A stretch of 41,773 nt of DNA from Acinetobacter bouvetii (GTDB lineage: Bacteria; Pseudomonadota; Gammaproteobacteria; Pseudomonadales; Moraxellaceae). The notes beneath the pieces are model-generated. The model saw only the letters and a list, made by a program, of their open reading frames with translations, was not told the origin of the DNA and ran no database searches. Positions 17,164 through 25,810 of the stretch are shown piece after piece. The position numbers and the translations under genes were made by a program. The stretch spans positions 1 to 41,773 of the forward strand of contig NZ_CADDTS010000019.1 in NCBI RefSeq assembly GCF_902753875.1, read 5' to 3'. The number at the start of each line of letters is the position of its first letter. The stretch's first letter is position 1.

Positions 17164-18759
17164 ATGACCAATAACATAATTTTGGAAAAAACATTACTCA
17201 GCTCAACTGAATACATGCAACAATTTCGACAACGCTTTCACTCCCCTGAGCATCAGCATAAATTTTATATTGCATCTGCACTAAAAACTGTTGATTTAGA
17301 TGGATCTTTTACAAGCTTTAAACGATTGGATCAAATGTTTGAGGCTTTCAAAAAACAGGTCGGTAGTTTAGAGATCAATGAGCAATCCAACCCAGCTCAA
17401 ATAGACACATTAAAATTGCTGGCTAGTCATGTTGGTTCATTTCTCGCCATAAAAAGTGGGCAAACCGAGAAATGGCTGAATCGTGAGGATTTAGCTGAAA
17501 AATTTCCTCAATTAAACACCCTACCTACTTCGTTTGTGTATGATGTCGCTATTGAACTTCCCCATAAGGTTTTATTTCCCTTACTCATTGTTCAGCAGCA
17601 ATTTAAACAAGCTCAACCTGAGCGCACAATCAGTCAGCAGCTTGAAACCGAATTATTACAATTGCTTGTGGTAACTGCAGCCAATCAAAATAAAGTTGCT
17701 GAAGAAATGCATGCAATCCAGCATATGTATCAAAATAGTATTCCGTTTAGCTGTGGGATCAACTTTGAAAATTTGGTGCGTATATCTGATCTAGATTATA
17801 GTCTGAAAAGCTTAGATCGTTTAGATGAATTAATGCGTGAGTTACGCCAAAATTATATTGTCTCACCTCAAGCATTTTTATCAGAACAATCAAATTTCTA
17901 TTTTATTTTATATTTAAGTGGCTATTTAGGTCGTGTAATCGCACAACACGCTGGATGTGCTTTGCGATGGCTAACTCCGCAGCAAGTCAGTCGTATTGTA
18001 AATAATGAAGTTCCGACTGAATTAGTTACTCTTCGTGTCGCACAAATTCACGACCGTATATACTTTACTACGGGTCATATTACGGATTTCTTGTTTTCAT
18101 CAGTGATTCAAACCTCATCACTTCAATATGCAAAAGGCATTATTCAAGAACTCCTTGTAACACGCCCTCCAATATATGCTGTAAAGCAAACTTCGAATAC
18201 TGCTCAGAAAGAATCGCCAATTAATCAAGCTCTGCATCAAGCTGGTTTTCTACTTGGTTTTGTTTTTCAGAAAATTCATGGTGTTCTACCACGTTATAAT
18301 GCCGAAGATAATATCACCCCAACAACGTTTCCGGCTGGACAAACATTTTATGCACATCTAGAAGGTCCAGATCCTGGATTAAAAGAGTTGGAACAAAATC
18401 CTGCCAATCACCCCTATAATGTATTGGCCTATGAAATGTATGCCTGTCTGCCACACCTTCGGACAGATGCTATTTCGTTACATATCCGTAATTATGGTGA
18501 ACATGCGATCAACCTGCATTTGGTAGTTCCTTTCTTCCCTATCTTCCATTATCAAGGCTTTGAAATTATTCAGCCTTATGTCAGTGCCTCTGATCTCGTA
18601 ACGCAACAGCAGATGCCTCAAATTTTAAATCAGATGCATGCTTTTTTTGCAGGCATTGAAGATTATGAATCCGTCCTGCCTGATGAACGTAAAGTGTGGA
18701 AACACCATTACAAACCTGAAAAACATCCTTATCCATCTGGTTTCTCTGAAAATGCATAA
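17164..18759 (+). CDS. Uncharacterised protein with an internal duplication
   Basis: A 531-residue soluble protein I do not recognise. It has no signal peptide or membrane segment. Residues 43-110 and 208-275 align without gaps over 68 positions and share D-L-D, a serine pair, R-L-D, a glycine, an alanine, a second glycine and W-L at matching places, so the N-terminal half is a tandem domain repeat. The signature resembles the short SLxxLDxxL motif seen in many uncharacterised proteobacterial proteins. The C-terminal part (about 380-525) is different and rich in aromatic residues and prolines. The ATG at 17164 lacks a clear ribosome binding site. It shares a bidirectional terminator with glyA. 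Confidence 0.8.
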   Translation: MTNNIILEKTLLSSTEYMQQFRQRFHSPEHQHKFYIASALKTVDLDGSFTSFKRLDQMFEAFKKQVGSLEINEQSNPAQIDTLKLLASHVGSFLAIKSGQTEKWLNREDLAEKFPQLNTLPTSFVYDVAIELPHKVLFPLLIVQQQFKQAQPERTISQQLETELLQLLVVTAANQNKVAEEMHAIQHMYQNSIPFSCGINFENLVRISDLDYSLKSLDRLDELMRELRQNYIVSPQAFLSEQSNFYFILYLSGYLGRVIAQHAGCALRWLTPQQVSRIVNNEVPTELVTLRVAQIHDRIYFTTGHITDFLFSSVIQTSSLQYAKGIIQELLVTRPPIYAVKQTSNTAQKESPINQALHQAGFLLGFVFQKIHGVLPRYNAEDNITPTTFPAGQTFYAHLEGPDPGLKELEQNPANHPYNVLAYEMYACLPHLRTDAISLHIRNYGEHAINLHLVVPFFPIFHYQGFEIIQPYVSASDLVTQQQMPQILNQMHAFFAGIEDYESVLPDERKVWKHHYKPEKHPYPSGFSENA

Positions 18760-18788
18760 AAAAAGCTCCCGATGACGGGAGCTTTTTT
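18759..18788. terminator. Bidirectional terminator between the duplicated-domain gene and glyA
   Basis: The perfect stem AAAAAAGCTCCCG (18759-18771), loop ATGA and stem CGGGAGCTTTTTT (18776-18788) has T runs in both reading directions. It closes the plus-strand gene that ends at 18759 and the minus-strand glyA that ends at 18802. Confidence 0.92.
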
Positions 18789-18801
18789 CTAAATCAAAAA
18801 C

Positions 18802-20058
18802 TTATTTTGCGTAAACAGGGAATTTAGCGCAAACAACCTCTACTTTCGCTTTTACAGCGTTAATTACAGCTTCGTCACCTTTCGCATCAAGGATATCAGC
18901 GATCCAGCCTGCAAGGTCACGTACTTCAGCTTCACCAAAACCACGAGTTGTTACAGCTGGAGTACCGATACGGATACCAGAAGTAACGAATGGAGAACGT
19001 GGATCGTTAGGTACAGAGTTTTTGTTCACAGTAATGTGCGCCGCACCTAACCATGCATCAGCTTCTTTACCAGTGATATCGCCTTGTTTGATTAAAGACA
19101 ATAGGAACAAGTGGTTTTCAGTACCACCAGATACTACGTCATAACCACGAGCGATTAGAACTTCAGCCATTGCTTGAGCGTTCTTAACCACTTGTTGTTG
19201 GTAAGTTTTGTATTCAGGTGCCATTGCTTCTTTAAAGCAAATTGCTTTAGCAGCTACAGCGTGAACCAAAGGACCACCTTGGTTACCTGGGAATACAGCT
19301 GATTGTAATTTTTTCTCGATTTCTTCGTTTGCTTTCGCAAGGATTAAACCTGAACGTGGGCCACGAAGAGTTTTGTGAGTCGTTGTTGTTGTTACGTCAG
19401 CAATTTGAACTGGGCTTGGGTAAACGCCAGCAGCAACAAGACCAGCAACGTGTGCCATATCTACAAATAGGTAAGCGCCAACTTTGTCCGCGATGTCACG
19501 GAAACGCTGCCAATCTACAACTTGGCTATATGCAGAGAAACCAGCAACGATCATGCGTGGTTTGTGCTCTTCTGCCAAACGTTCAACTTCTTCGTAATCG
19601 ATTTCACCAGTTTCTGGGTTCAAACCGTACTGAATTGCGTTATATGTTTTACCAGAGAAGCTAACTTTCGCACCGTGAGTCAAATGACCACCGTGAGCCA
19701 AGCTCATACCCAAAACTGTGTCGCCCGGGTTAAGAAGCGCTAAGTAAACAGCAGAGTTCGCTTGAGAACCGGCATGCGGTTGAACGTTAGCATAATCGGC
19801 ACCAAAAAGTTCTTTAGCACGGTCAATTGCCAATTGTTCAATAACGTCTACATATTCGCAGCCGCCGTAATAGCGTTTGCCTGGGTAGCCTTCCGCATAT
19901 TTGTTAGTCAGTTTTGATCCTTGAGCTTCCATCACTGCTGGTGAGCAATAGTTTTCAGAAGCAATTAACTCGATGTGCGCTTCTTGGCGAGCATCTTCGT
20001 TAGCGATTGCTTGAGCGATTTCCGGATCAAATTCAGCAATAGAGATATTGGCAAACAT
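18802..20058 (-). CDS. glyA: Serine hydroxymethyltransferase GlyA
   Basis: Pyridoxal-phosphate enzyme that interconverts serine plus tetrahydrofolate with glycine plus methylene-tetrahydrofolate, the main source of one-carbon units. The 418-residue product has the usual bacterial length, the N-terminal [20 protein letters not shown] block (about 29-48), [14 protein letters not shown], and the cofactor lysine in [15 protein letters not shown]. The gene has its own 150-base upstream region after the preceding terminator and is monocistronic. Codon use is that of a highly expressed gene. Confidence 0.97.
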   Translation of the reverse strand: MFANISIAEFDPEIAQAIANEDARQEAHIELIASENYCSPAVMEAQGSKLTNKYAEGYPGKRYYGGCEYVDVIEQLAIDRAKELFGADYANVQPHAGSQANSAVYLALLNPGDTVLGMSLAHGGHLTHGAKVSFSGKTYNAIQYGLNPETGEIDYEEVERLAEEHKPRMIVAGFSAYSQVVDWQRFRDIADKVGAYLFVDMAHVAGLVAAGVYPSPVQIADVTTTTTHKTLRGPRSGLILAKANEEIEKKLQSAVFPGNQGGPLVHAVAAKAICFKEAMAPEYKTYQQQVVKNAQAMAEVLIARGYDVVSGGTENHLFLLSLIKQGDITGKEADAWLGAAHITVNKNSVPNDPRSPFVTSGIRIGTPAVTTRGFGEAEVRDLAGWIADILDAKGDEAVINAVKAKVEVVCAKFPVYAK

Positions 20059-20163
20059 TAGCGAGGTCCTATTAAATTAGGGCTTTTAAGCCGTGCTAAG
20101 ATTGGCGCGTATTGTAGCATGAAGTTTATAAATTTTGACTAAGATGTTTGCTCAGTTTTTAAT

Positions 20164-20200
20164 AAAAAAAGCTCATCTTCGTCAGAAAGATGAGCTTTTT
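20164..20200 (-). terminator. Terminator of the lipoprotein hydrolase gene
   Basis: GCTCATCTT (20171-20179) pairs with AAGATGAGC (20187-20195) around a seven-base loop, flanked by A and T runs. On the minus strand it follows the hydrolase stop at 20213 and precedes the glyA promoter region. Confidence 0.85.
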
Positions 20201-20212
20201 GTTTAAATCAAA

Positions 20213-21475
20213 TTATTGAATTGGCATGATAGATTTTATATCTTTAACAAATTCATCCAAATTGTTGGTATATACCGTTGCATGTGTCCATTTTGGCGTG
20301 ATTGTATTATCCGCATCCGTCACATAATTAATTTTAGTGCCTTTACCTGCAGCGACGCTTACCAGTAAATCGGTAGCGCCTTTTGGCACAGTATCATCAT
20401 CTGAACCTTGATAAATAAATATTGGAGTTGTCACTGCAGTCTGCAGCGGCTGTGAATCTGTGGTTAAAAACTGCTGAACCACTTTAACACTCGTCATGAA
20501 ATTTGGCTGAGTGCGTGGATAATTATCTAAAGTCCCATTTTGGGTTTTAAATTTCATCATTGCGCCATACAGATTCTGACCCAGCACATCATAACAAATG
20601 CTTTCCGCCTCAGCCGCAACCAGATCAGTCGGTGATGCAAATACTTCACTATATTTCAAAGCCGGATGCGGGTTTCTTAATCCAGCAGTAATCAGTGCTG
20701 TAAAGGTATCTAAAGGCGCAAGAATACTAATCTTAGTGTTTAAGTCAGATTCAGCTGCGGCTTTTTGCTCGCCGCCTTTTAAAATCATACTTAAATAAGA
20801 TGCAGGTGCAACAGCAACTGTACCTTTATATGTTAGCTGAGCTCGGGAGGCATATTGTGCAGCCCCTAATGCTGCCTGCCCGCCTTGTGAATGTCCAACC
20901 GTTGCCCATCGTTGCTCTGTTGTATTACCTAAATTTTTACGCGCTGCAACAACAGCATCGGTAATGGAATAGGCTTCACTTTTTAAATTTAAGAATGGAT
21001 GCAACTCTTTACCACTCGGTTCACCCAAACCTTCATAATCAGGCGCGACTACCGCGTAACCCGCTGCCAAAAGTTTTGCAATAAAATATTCATTACCTTT
21101 TAAGCCTTGTTGGCTCGGAGCACATGCATCAGCAACCCCTGTAGTACCATGCGCCCACGCCACAATTGGCCACCCTCCTGCTGGTTTTGGCGTTTTAGGT
21201 GTAAAGAGCAAAGCCGTCGCTTGAGTTTCTGTCCCATTCACACCAAGCATTTTATAGGTCATCAATGTTTTATTGGCACTTACCGTATCTAAAAAGGCAT
21301 TAGCAATTGCATCAGCATCAATATAGGCCTGAGTTTTTACAACAGGCTCAGCAATATTATTTTTCGGAATCCCATCATCAATAATAAATGTAGAATTGCC
21401 ATCACTTCCTCCTCCGCACGCGACGAGAAAGAGTGTACTACTGACCAATACCGTTAACTTAAGTTGGTTCATCAT
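20213..21475 (-). CDS. Alpha/beta-hydrolase lipoprotein (lipase or esterase-like)
   Basis: A 420-residue predicted lipoprotein. A short hydrophobic signal ends in the lipobox LVAC with cysteine at residue 20, followed by a glycine-rich linker. The hydrolase fold shows AWAHGTTGVADACAP (oxyanion region, about 106-120), the nucleophile elbow GHSQGG with serine 196, and a late IYQGSDDDTVP block with the acid residue, as in secretory lipases. The catalytic histidine is probably in PKWTHATVY near the end. The substrate is unknown; ester or lipid hydrolysis at the cell envelope is likely. MMNQ gives two possible starts, 21475 and 21472. Confidence 0.85.
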   Translation of the reverse strand: MMNQLKLTVLVSSTLFLVACGGGSDGNSTFIIDDGIPKNNIAEPVVKTQAYIDADAIANAFLDTVSANKTLMTYKMLGVNGTETQATALLFTPKTPKPAGGWPIVAWAHGTTGVADACAPSQQGLKGNEYFIAKLLAAGYAVVAPDYEGLGEPSGKELHPFLNLKSEAYSITDAVVAARKNLGNTTEQRWATVGHSQGGQAALGAAQYASRAQLTYKGTVAVAPASYLSMILKGGEQKAAAESDLNTKISILAPLDTFTALITAGLRNPHPALKYSEVFASPTDLVAAEAESICYDVLGQNLYGAMMKFKTQNGTLDNYPRTQPNFMTSVKVVQQFLTTDSQPLQTAVTTPIFIYQGSDDDTVPKGATDLLVSVAAGKGTKINYVTDADNTITPKWTHATVYTNNLDEFVKDIKSIMPIQ

Positions 21476-21674
21476 CCCTTGTTCCTTCTATTTGTTGTTT
21501 TAAAGTCATTCCTTTGGATTAATCGCATGGAATTTCAATAAGTTCAAGTCGTTTCAGTGCCATTGATCATTCTATTCAATCTTAATTTATTTTATTTTCA
21601 TAACATTTTGATTTAATTTATAATTTCAACTATAAAATTACATTTTTTAACAATATAAAATTTCGGACATACAC

Positions 21675-22121
21675 ATGTGGGCCACCTTGATTTTCTTAGT
21701 TTTAGGTTTTGTATTGGGCTATTTTGTTCGTGGATTAAAAGCCAATACCCATTCTACAAAAGTCATTTATAAAAGTATGCCTGCTGCAAATACTTATCAG
21801 CAAAAATTGCTGCTCAAAAGCCATCATCAAACTGATAGTGACCGAATTCGTGAACTGAATCAGTTAAACCGAAATCAAAGCGTATTTTTACGGCTACTCA
21901 AACAGACCTTTACCCATCACGAAATTGCGATCAAACAAACACGCTTTATCATTTTAGACCGCGATTATATGCCATGTGCAATATTTGAATACCGCGATGG
22001 TACTCAAGCCATGAAATTGATTGATCAGGAGGATGGACTACCCTTATATCTTTATAAAGGTTTAATTTCGAGCGATGAATTAAAACAAGACTATTTAAGC
22101 ATCATCTCTACGCAGAAATAA
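21675..22121 (+). CDS. Small membrane-anchored protein of unknown function
   Basis: A 148-residue protein. Residues 1-18 form one hydrophobic segment (MWATLIFLVLGFVLGYFV) followed by a basic stretch, so the rest is probably cytoplasmic. The C-terminal part, RFIILDRDYMPCAIFEYRDG (about 95-114), has the alternating pattern of a beta-rich nuclease-like domain faintly reminiscent of DUF2726 proteins, but I would not assign it. The start is inferred from the membrane segment; no strong ribosome binding site is seen. Confidence 0.65.
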   Translation: MWATLIFLVLGFVLGYFVRGLKANTHSTKVIYKSMPAANTYQQKLLLKSHHQTDSDRIRELNQLNRNQSVFLRLLKQTFTHHEIAIKQTRFIILDRDYMPCAIFEYRDGTQAMKLIDQEDGLPLYLYKGLISSDELKQDYLSIISTQK

Positions 22122-22226
22122 GCATAAATGGCAATGAATGCCACAAAGTCAATGTTTTTCCGTTTGTGTCAGCATCTTTGAAAATGTTAAATTCATGCAA
22201 ACTCTCGCAACGGTGATGGCCCAGTC

Positions 22227-22925
22227 ATGCAAGCAATTATTCTCGATACCGAAACCCATACCTTAAATGGACAACCGATTGAGATTGCTTATGCACCGGT
22301 GCAAATCCATGACAGCAAACTTACCTTAGATAAAAGTCAAATTTTTGACCAACTCTATAGTGTCGATGAACCAATTTCTTATGCGGCCATGGCGGTGCAT
22401 CATATTTTGGAATCTGAGCTGGTCGGTCAACCACATTACACCAGCTTTAGCCTTCCCGATGACACCACCTATATTATTGGTCACAATATTGACTATGACA
22501 TTCGCGCTATTGAAAAATGTGGTGTAGATACCAGCAAGATTAAAGCGATTTGTACCCTTGCCCTTGCGCGTTTGGTTTGGCCAGATGCTGAAGCGCATAA
22601 TATTTCCGCACTCATTTATATGATTAGTAAAGGCAGTGAAAAAGCCCGCGAGATGATTAAGAAAGCACATCGTGCTGATATGGATATTATTTTAACGGCC
22701 AATATTTTGATGCACGAAATTCATCATTTAAATATTCAAAACATTGAAGAACTTTATCTGGCATCTGAAGATGCACGTATTCCACGCAGCATTAATTTTG
22801 GTAAACACCGCGGTACGGCCATTGCCGATTTGCCTGCCGATTATATGCAGTGGCTGCTGCGCCAAGAAGATTTGGATCCCTATTTACGCAAAGCTCTGGA
22901 AAAAGCCAGCATTGTCACCCTATAA
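22227..22925 (+). CDS. DEDDh 3'-5' exonuclease with C-terminal DUF3820-like domain
   Basis: A 232-residue nuclease-like protein. The DEDDh residues are visible: D7 and E9 in LDTET, D89 or D91 in GHNIDYDIRA, and H148 with D153 in HRADMD. This resembles RNase T and exodeoxyribonuclease X proofreading domains. The C-terminus, FGKHRGTAIADLPADYMQWL (about 191-210), matches the DUF3820 module often found on exonuclease X-like proteins. It probably trims single-stranded DNA or RNA ends in the cytoplasm; the exact substrate is unknown. The ATG at 22227 begins MQAIILDTET as expected. Confidence 0.85.
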   Translation: MQAIILDTETHTLNGQPIEIAYAPVQIHDSKLTLDKSQIFDQLYSVDEPISYAAMAVHHILESELVGQPHYTSFSLPDDTTYIIGHNIDYDIRAIEKCGVDTSKIKAICTLALARLVWPDAEAHNISALIYMISKGSEKAREMIKKAHRADMDIILTANILMHEIHHLNIQNIEELYLASEDARIPRSINFGKHRGTAIADLPADYMQWLLRQEDLDPYLRKALEKASIVTL

Positions 22926-23011
22926 TCTTTTGATTTGTAATATTATTTAAATAATATTGTCATTTTCTCTATTTACAATTTGCCTTAATTTAACGGGGAA
23001 GCCATTAAGGC

Positions 23012-23641
23012 ATGGATCAATATCAAAAAACAGATTTGGGCATTCAAAGTCTAAAGCAACGTTCACTTAATCTGAATGCCCGTCAACGCCGCTTGTTACT
23101 GCTGATTGGCACTGATGATTTTGATCTGCTTTCCGAGCAGTTTAAACGTCGTATTGCCCCACCCGAATTACTCGAACAATTGATCGAGATGGGATTGATT
23201 CACTGTCCGGCTATACCACATATTCTGTCAGAAACTTCACCTCATCTGCTTGATACAGAAATTGAAACCCACTTACCTTTACAAAGCGCTCCCCCCGTTC
23301 AAGATCAGTTTGCTGAATCCATTAACACGTCAAGTAGCTCACTGGCTATAACAACAGAAACAGCTGTTCCACAGGTATTAGCTTCAAATGAAATGCAAAC
23401 TACGCTCGAAGTACTGGATTTTGAACAGGTCAAACAGTTCATGGCTCAATTGCTACAACGGCATTGTGGTTTAATGGCTAAGCAGTTGATTAATCGCATA
23501 CTGGCTGCCAATGATTTACGCAGTTTAAAACTGTGTCAAATGCAATGGATTACTGCTCTACAGGAAAGTCGTCTAGCTCCTAAGGATTTAAACAGCTATT
23601 TAAATCAAATTAACTTTTCTCTACAAAAACTTATCAGTTAA
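23012..23641 (+). CDS. Uncharacterised protein with winged-helix-like N-terminus
   Basis: A 209-residue protein I cannot name. Residues 20-66 (LNARQRRLLLLIG to LIEMGLI) have the spacing of a small winged-helix module. The middle (about 70-125) is rich in serine, threonine and glutamate and probably disordered, and the last 80 residues (FEQVKQFMAQLLQRHCGLMA onward) are helical. GGGGAAG and AAGG lie upstream of the ATG at 23012. It is not obviously co-transcribed with its neighbours. A regulatory role is only a guess. Confidence 0.7.
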   Translation: MDQYQKTDLGIQSLKQRSLNLNARQRRLLLLIGTDDFDLLSEQFKRRIAPPELLEQLIEMGLIHCPAIPHILSETSPHLLDTEIETHLPLQSAPPVQDQFAESINTSSSSLAITTETAVPQVLASNEMQTTLEVLDFEQVKQFMAQLLQRHCGLMAKQLINRILAANDLRSLKLCQMQWITALQESRLAPKDLNSYLNQINFSLQKLIS

Positions 23642-23853
23642 TTCCACTTAAGAGTTTTTTTCTGTTTCGTGATTTATTTAAGGTCTTAAGCCTTTTGACC
23701 TTATAAATTTTTATGCTTATAAAACAATAAGATTAGATTAAGCACATTGAAAATTGATGCTAATTACAGCTACAGTTTTAAACTGAATACGACCTTCGCT
23801 GCATGGCAAATATCAGCTCAAAGCCCCATATAGTATATATTTCAGGGGAATTC

Positions 23854-24207
23854 ATGATGACAGCATTCCATTATTTAGAATTTCATCCAGCAGACAATCC
23901 CGTGTACTTAAAAAAAGTAGGCAACTGGGTGCTGACTTTTTTAAGTCCTCAAGATGAAAAGAGTGATGTTCAACTGGCCATTACCAGTGTATTGCCCCGT
24001 CAAGTCAGTGAAAACCTGCAACCGATTCGCGTCGTTATCCAGCAGAGCGAGATCGAAAATCGCTGGCTGATTCAGCAAATTGTCTGCTATGACAGCTTTC
24101 AAGGCAAAGATGAAATCTTAAACTGTGCTGATGAGATGGGTATAAAAGTCATCCAGAGTATCATTCAAGAATTTGAAAAATATGATGTAGAAGTCAATTT
24201 TGTTTAG
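23854..24207 (+). CDS. Small uncharacterised protein
   Basis: A 117-residue protein starting MMTAFHYLEFHPADNPVYL, with no recognised domain, signal peptide or membrane segment. The frame is open to 23803, but AGGGGA at 23845-23850, four bases before the ATG at 23854, makes this the better start. Predicted as a mixed alpha/beta cytoplasmic protein. A clean terminator lies 14 bases after its stop, which supports a real transcription unit. Confidence 0.75.
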   Translation: MMTAFHYLEFHPADNPVYLKKVGNWVLTFLSPQDEKSDVQLAITSVLPRQVSENLQPIRVVIQQSEIENRWLIQQIVCYDSFQGKDEILNCADEMGIKVIQSIIQEFEKYDVEVNFV

Positions 24208-24220
24208 GTTTTAGCCCTTG

Positions 24221-24243
24221 GCTCACTTCGGTGGGCTTTTTTT
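24221..24243 (+). terminator. Terminator of the small protein gene
   Basis: GCTCAC (24221-24226), loop TTCG and GTGGGC (24231-24236) are followed by seven T residues. It starts 14 bases past the stop at 24207. Confidence 0.85.
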
Positions 24244-24333
24244 AATCTCATTGATGAATCAATGATTTTTTTGATCCTAAAAACCCACCTTAAATCAGTC
24301 TAAGCATTTAAATATTTCACTATTCAATTAATT

Positions 24334-24555
24334 TTATTCTTCAATTACCCGATAAATACTGTCGGAGGTACGGCTTTCAAAAAGCAGCTCAATACTCGGT
24401 CGAATAATTTCACCGTTCACCACAATATGTTCGATTTTTTGGAATAATGAAAGTTTATGCAATTCAGAGTGTTCCGGAATAACACGCAACAAGGCTTGCA
24501 CTGCATGAATATTGCTAAACTGGTCTTTGACTTTCACCTCGATCATTTGCTTCAT
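24334..24555 (-). CDS. Small conserved-looking protein
   Basis: A 73-residue protein, MKQMIEVKVKDQFSNIHAVQ at its start, acidic and basic in balance, with no signal peptide or membrane segment. AGAGGAC lies a good distance before the ATG at 24555. The function is unknown. It lies downstream on the same strand of the promoter-like pair at 24945-24973, so it may share a transcript with the hairpin at 24806-24829. Confidence 0.7.
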   Translation of the reverse strand: MKQMIEVKVKDQFSNIHAVQALLRVIPEHSELHKLSLFQKIEHIVVNGEIIRPSIELLFESRTSDSIYRVIEE

Positions 24556-24805
24556 GTTGTCCTCTGCTTAAATTTATTTAGCCAATCTTTTTATAGCATA
24601 AGTTTTATTTATCGATAATTTAGAGATGTTAGATTTTTTGGCAATGTAATTTTTTATAAATCAATACGTCACATTTACTTTAATTTAAAGGGCCAAATTT
24701 AAAAACCGAGCCGCAATCCATGTCTTGATGATGTCATGTAGACCACATAAAAATTAGTATTTCGGGATGTTCAATGAGCAATAGTTTTTTTTGATCTAAA
24801 ATAGG
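24556..24805. other. AT-rich spacer
   Basis: About 250 bases between the small minus-strand gene and the hairpin at 24806. No coding frame, tRNA or repeat is visible. If the transcript from the 24945-24973 promoter does not stop at the hairpin, this would be the 5' leader of the 73-residue gene. Confidence 0.4.
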
Positions 24806-24938
24806 AAAGCCCGCATTACTGCGGGCTTTAATGTTGGAAGGCTAGTGCTGATTTCTTGTTTTAACCCTAAGGTTATAAACTCAACGAGCTGTCATTGATC
24901 CGTCCAACCTCTTTGTAGCGTCTTCAACGACCTACTGT
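24806..24938 (-). ncRNA. Candidate small RNA or structured leader
   Basis: A promoter-like pair at 24945-24973 would start transcription near 24936-24938 on the minus strand. About 110 bases later comes the perfect 10-bp hairpin TAAAGCCCGCA, loop, TGCGGGCTTT (24806-24829). Within the interval GTTGGA (24903-24908 region) can pair with TCCAAC (24834-24839 region). There is no coding frame. The T run after the hairpin is weak (CCTATTTT), so read-through into the gene at 24555 is possible. The RNA does not match any family I can name. Confidence 0.45.
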
Positions 24939-24944
24939 ATTTTT

Positions 24945-24973
24945 AATATAAGGGGATATTTTTTTATTGGCAA
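24945..24973 (-). promoter_or_regulatory. Sigma-70-like promoter for the candidate RNA
   Basis: On the minus strand TTGCCA (24973-24968) and TATATT (24950-24945) are separated by exactly 17 bases. This is the best spaced promoter pair I noticed in any intergenic region of the window. No plus-strand gene explains it. Confidence 0.55.
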
Positions 24974-25121
24974 GTGCCGTTGACACTCTCAAACAATTGA
25001 GTAAAAAAAATACAATTGATATTTTATAAATTTCATTCATCATGCTAAGCCACATCAAATACTCATGATTATTTCAATGAATCGAGTAAAATGACCCAGT
25101 ATTTTTGACGAGTCTGACTCA

Positions 25122-25664
25122 ATGTTAGTGCAATTAATTTTAAGCGACTTATATCGATATTGTGGCAATACCAAATTCAGTTCATTGCTTAAAAATTATT
25201 TTTTTAATCGTGGCTTCAACTTCAGTGTTTGGATGCGTCTTGCCGCTTCGAATTCAATAATTGCAAAGTTCGCCTATCCAATTTTTTATTATAAAAAGAA
25301 AAAATACGGCATCGATATTCACTGCAGCACAAAAATTGGCTATGGACTCTACATTGGTCACGGCGGCCCCTTAGTGGTCAATCCCACCACGATCATTGGC
25401 AACAATGTCAATCTTTCTCAATATACGACTATTGGTGCCAACGGTGGTGCTCAGGCAGCCATCATTGGTGACAATGTCTATATTGGACCGAATGTTTGTA
25501 TTATCGACAATGTGCATATAGGCAATAATGCCACCATTGGTGCAGGTAGCGTGGTCACCAAAGATATTCCAGAAAATGCAACTGCTGTCGGCAACTATGC
25601 CAAAGTGATTCATTATAATAATGCCGGGACGTCGGTCAATCGTCGCTGGCCGATTCAAAATTGA
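25122..25664 (+). CDS. Hexapeptide-repeat acetyltransferase (serine acetyltransferase-like)
   Basis: A 180-residue left-handed beta-helix acyltransferase. Hexapeptide repeats run from about residue 66 to 160 (for example IGYGLYIGHGGPLVV, IIGNNVNLSQYTTIG, IGDNVYIGPNVCIID, IGNNATIGAGSVVTKDIPEN). The HGGPLVV and IGAGSVV blocks match the serine acetyltransferase family, but the protein is shorter than CysE and lacks its helical N-terminal domain, as in the small family members of polysaccharide loci. The acceptor may be serine or a sugar. No neighbouring sugar genes are present to help. It ends before a bidirectional terminator. Confidence 0.82.
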   Translation: MLVQLILSDLYRYCGNTKFSSLLKNYFFNRGFNFSVWMRLAASNSIIAKFAYPIFYYKKKKYGIDIHCSTKIGYGLYIGHGGPLVVNPTTIIGNNVNLSQYTTIGANGGAQAAIIGDNVYIGPNVCIIDNVHIGNNATIGAGSVVTKDIPENATAVGNYAKVIHYNNAGTSVNRRWPIQN

Positions 25665-25751
25665 TCAAGTCAAAATAGTTGTAGAATAATATTTATGAAT
25701 AGATAGAATCTAAAAATAGTGTAGCTAAAAAGTCCAAGAAAATTTGTTTAT

Positions 25752-25783
25752 AAAAAATCTCAGTGATCATACTGAGATTTTTT
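25752..25783. terminator. Bidirectional terminator
   Basis: The perfect 13-bp stem AAAAAATCTCAGT (25752-25764) and ACTGAGATTTTTT (25771-25783) encloses GATCAT. It serves the acetyltransferase on the plus strand and the porin gene ending at 25811 on the minus strand. Confidence 0.92.
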
Positions 25784-25810
25784 ATTGACTTAATTTCTTA
25801 TAAACGCTGC

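Noticed and set aside
25122..25664. Acetyltransferase as CysE of cysteine synthesis
   Set aside because: It lacks the N-terminal helical domain and the length of CysE, so only the general family is supported.
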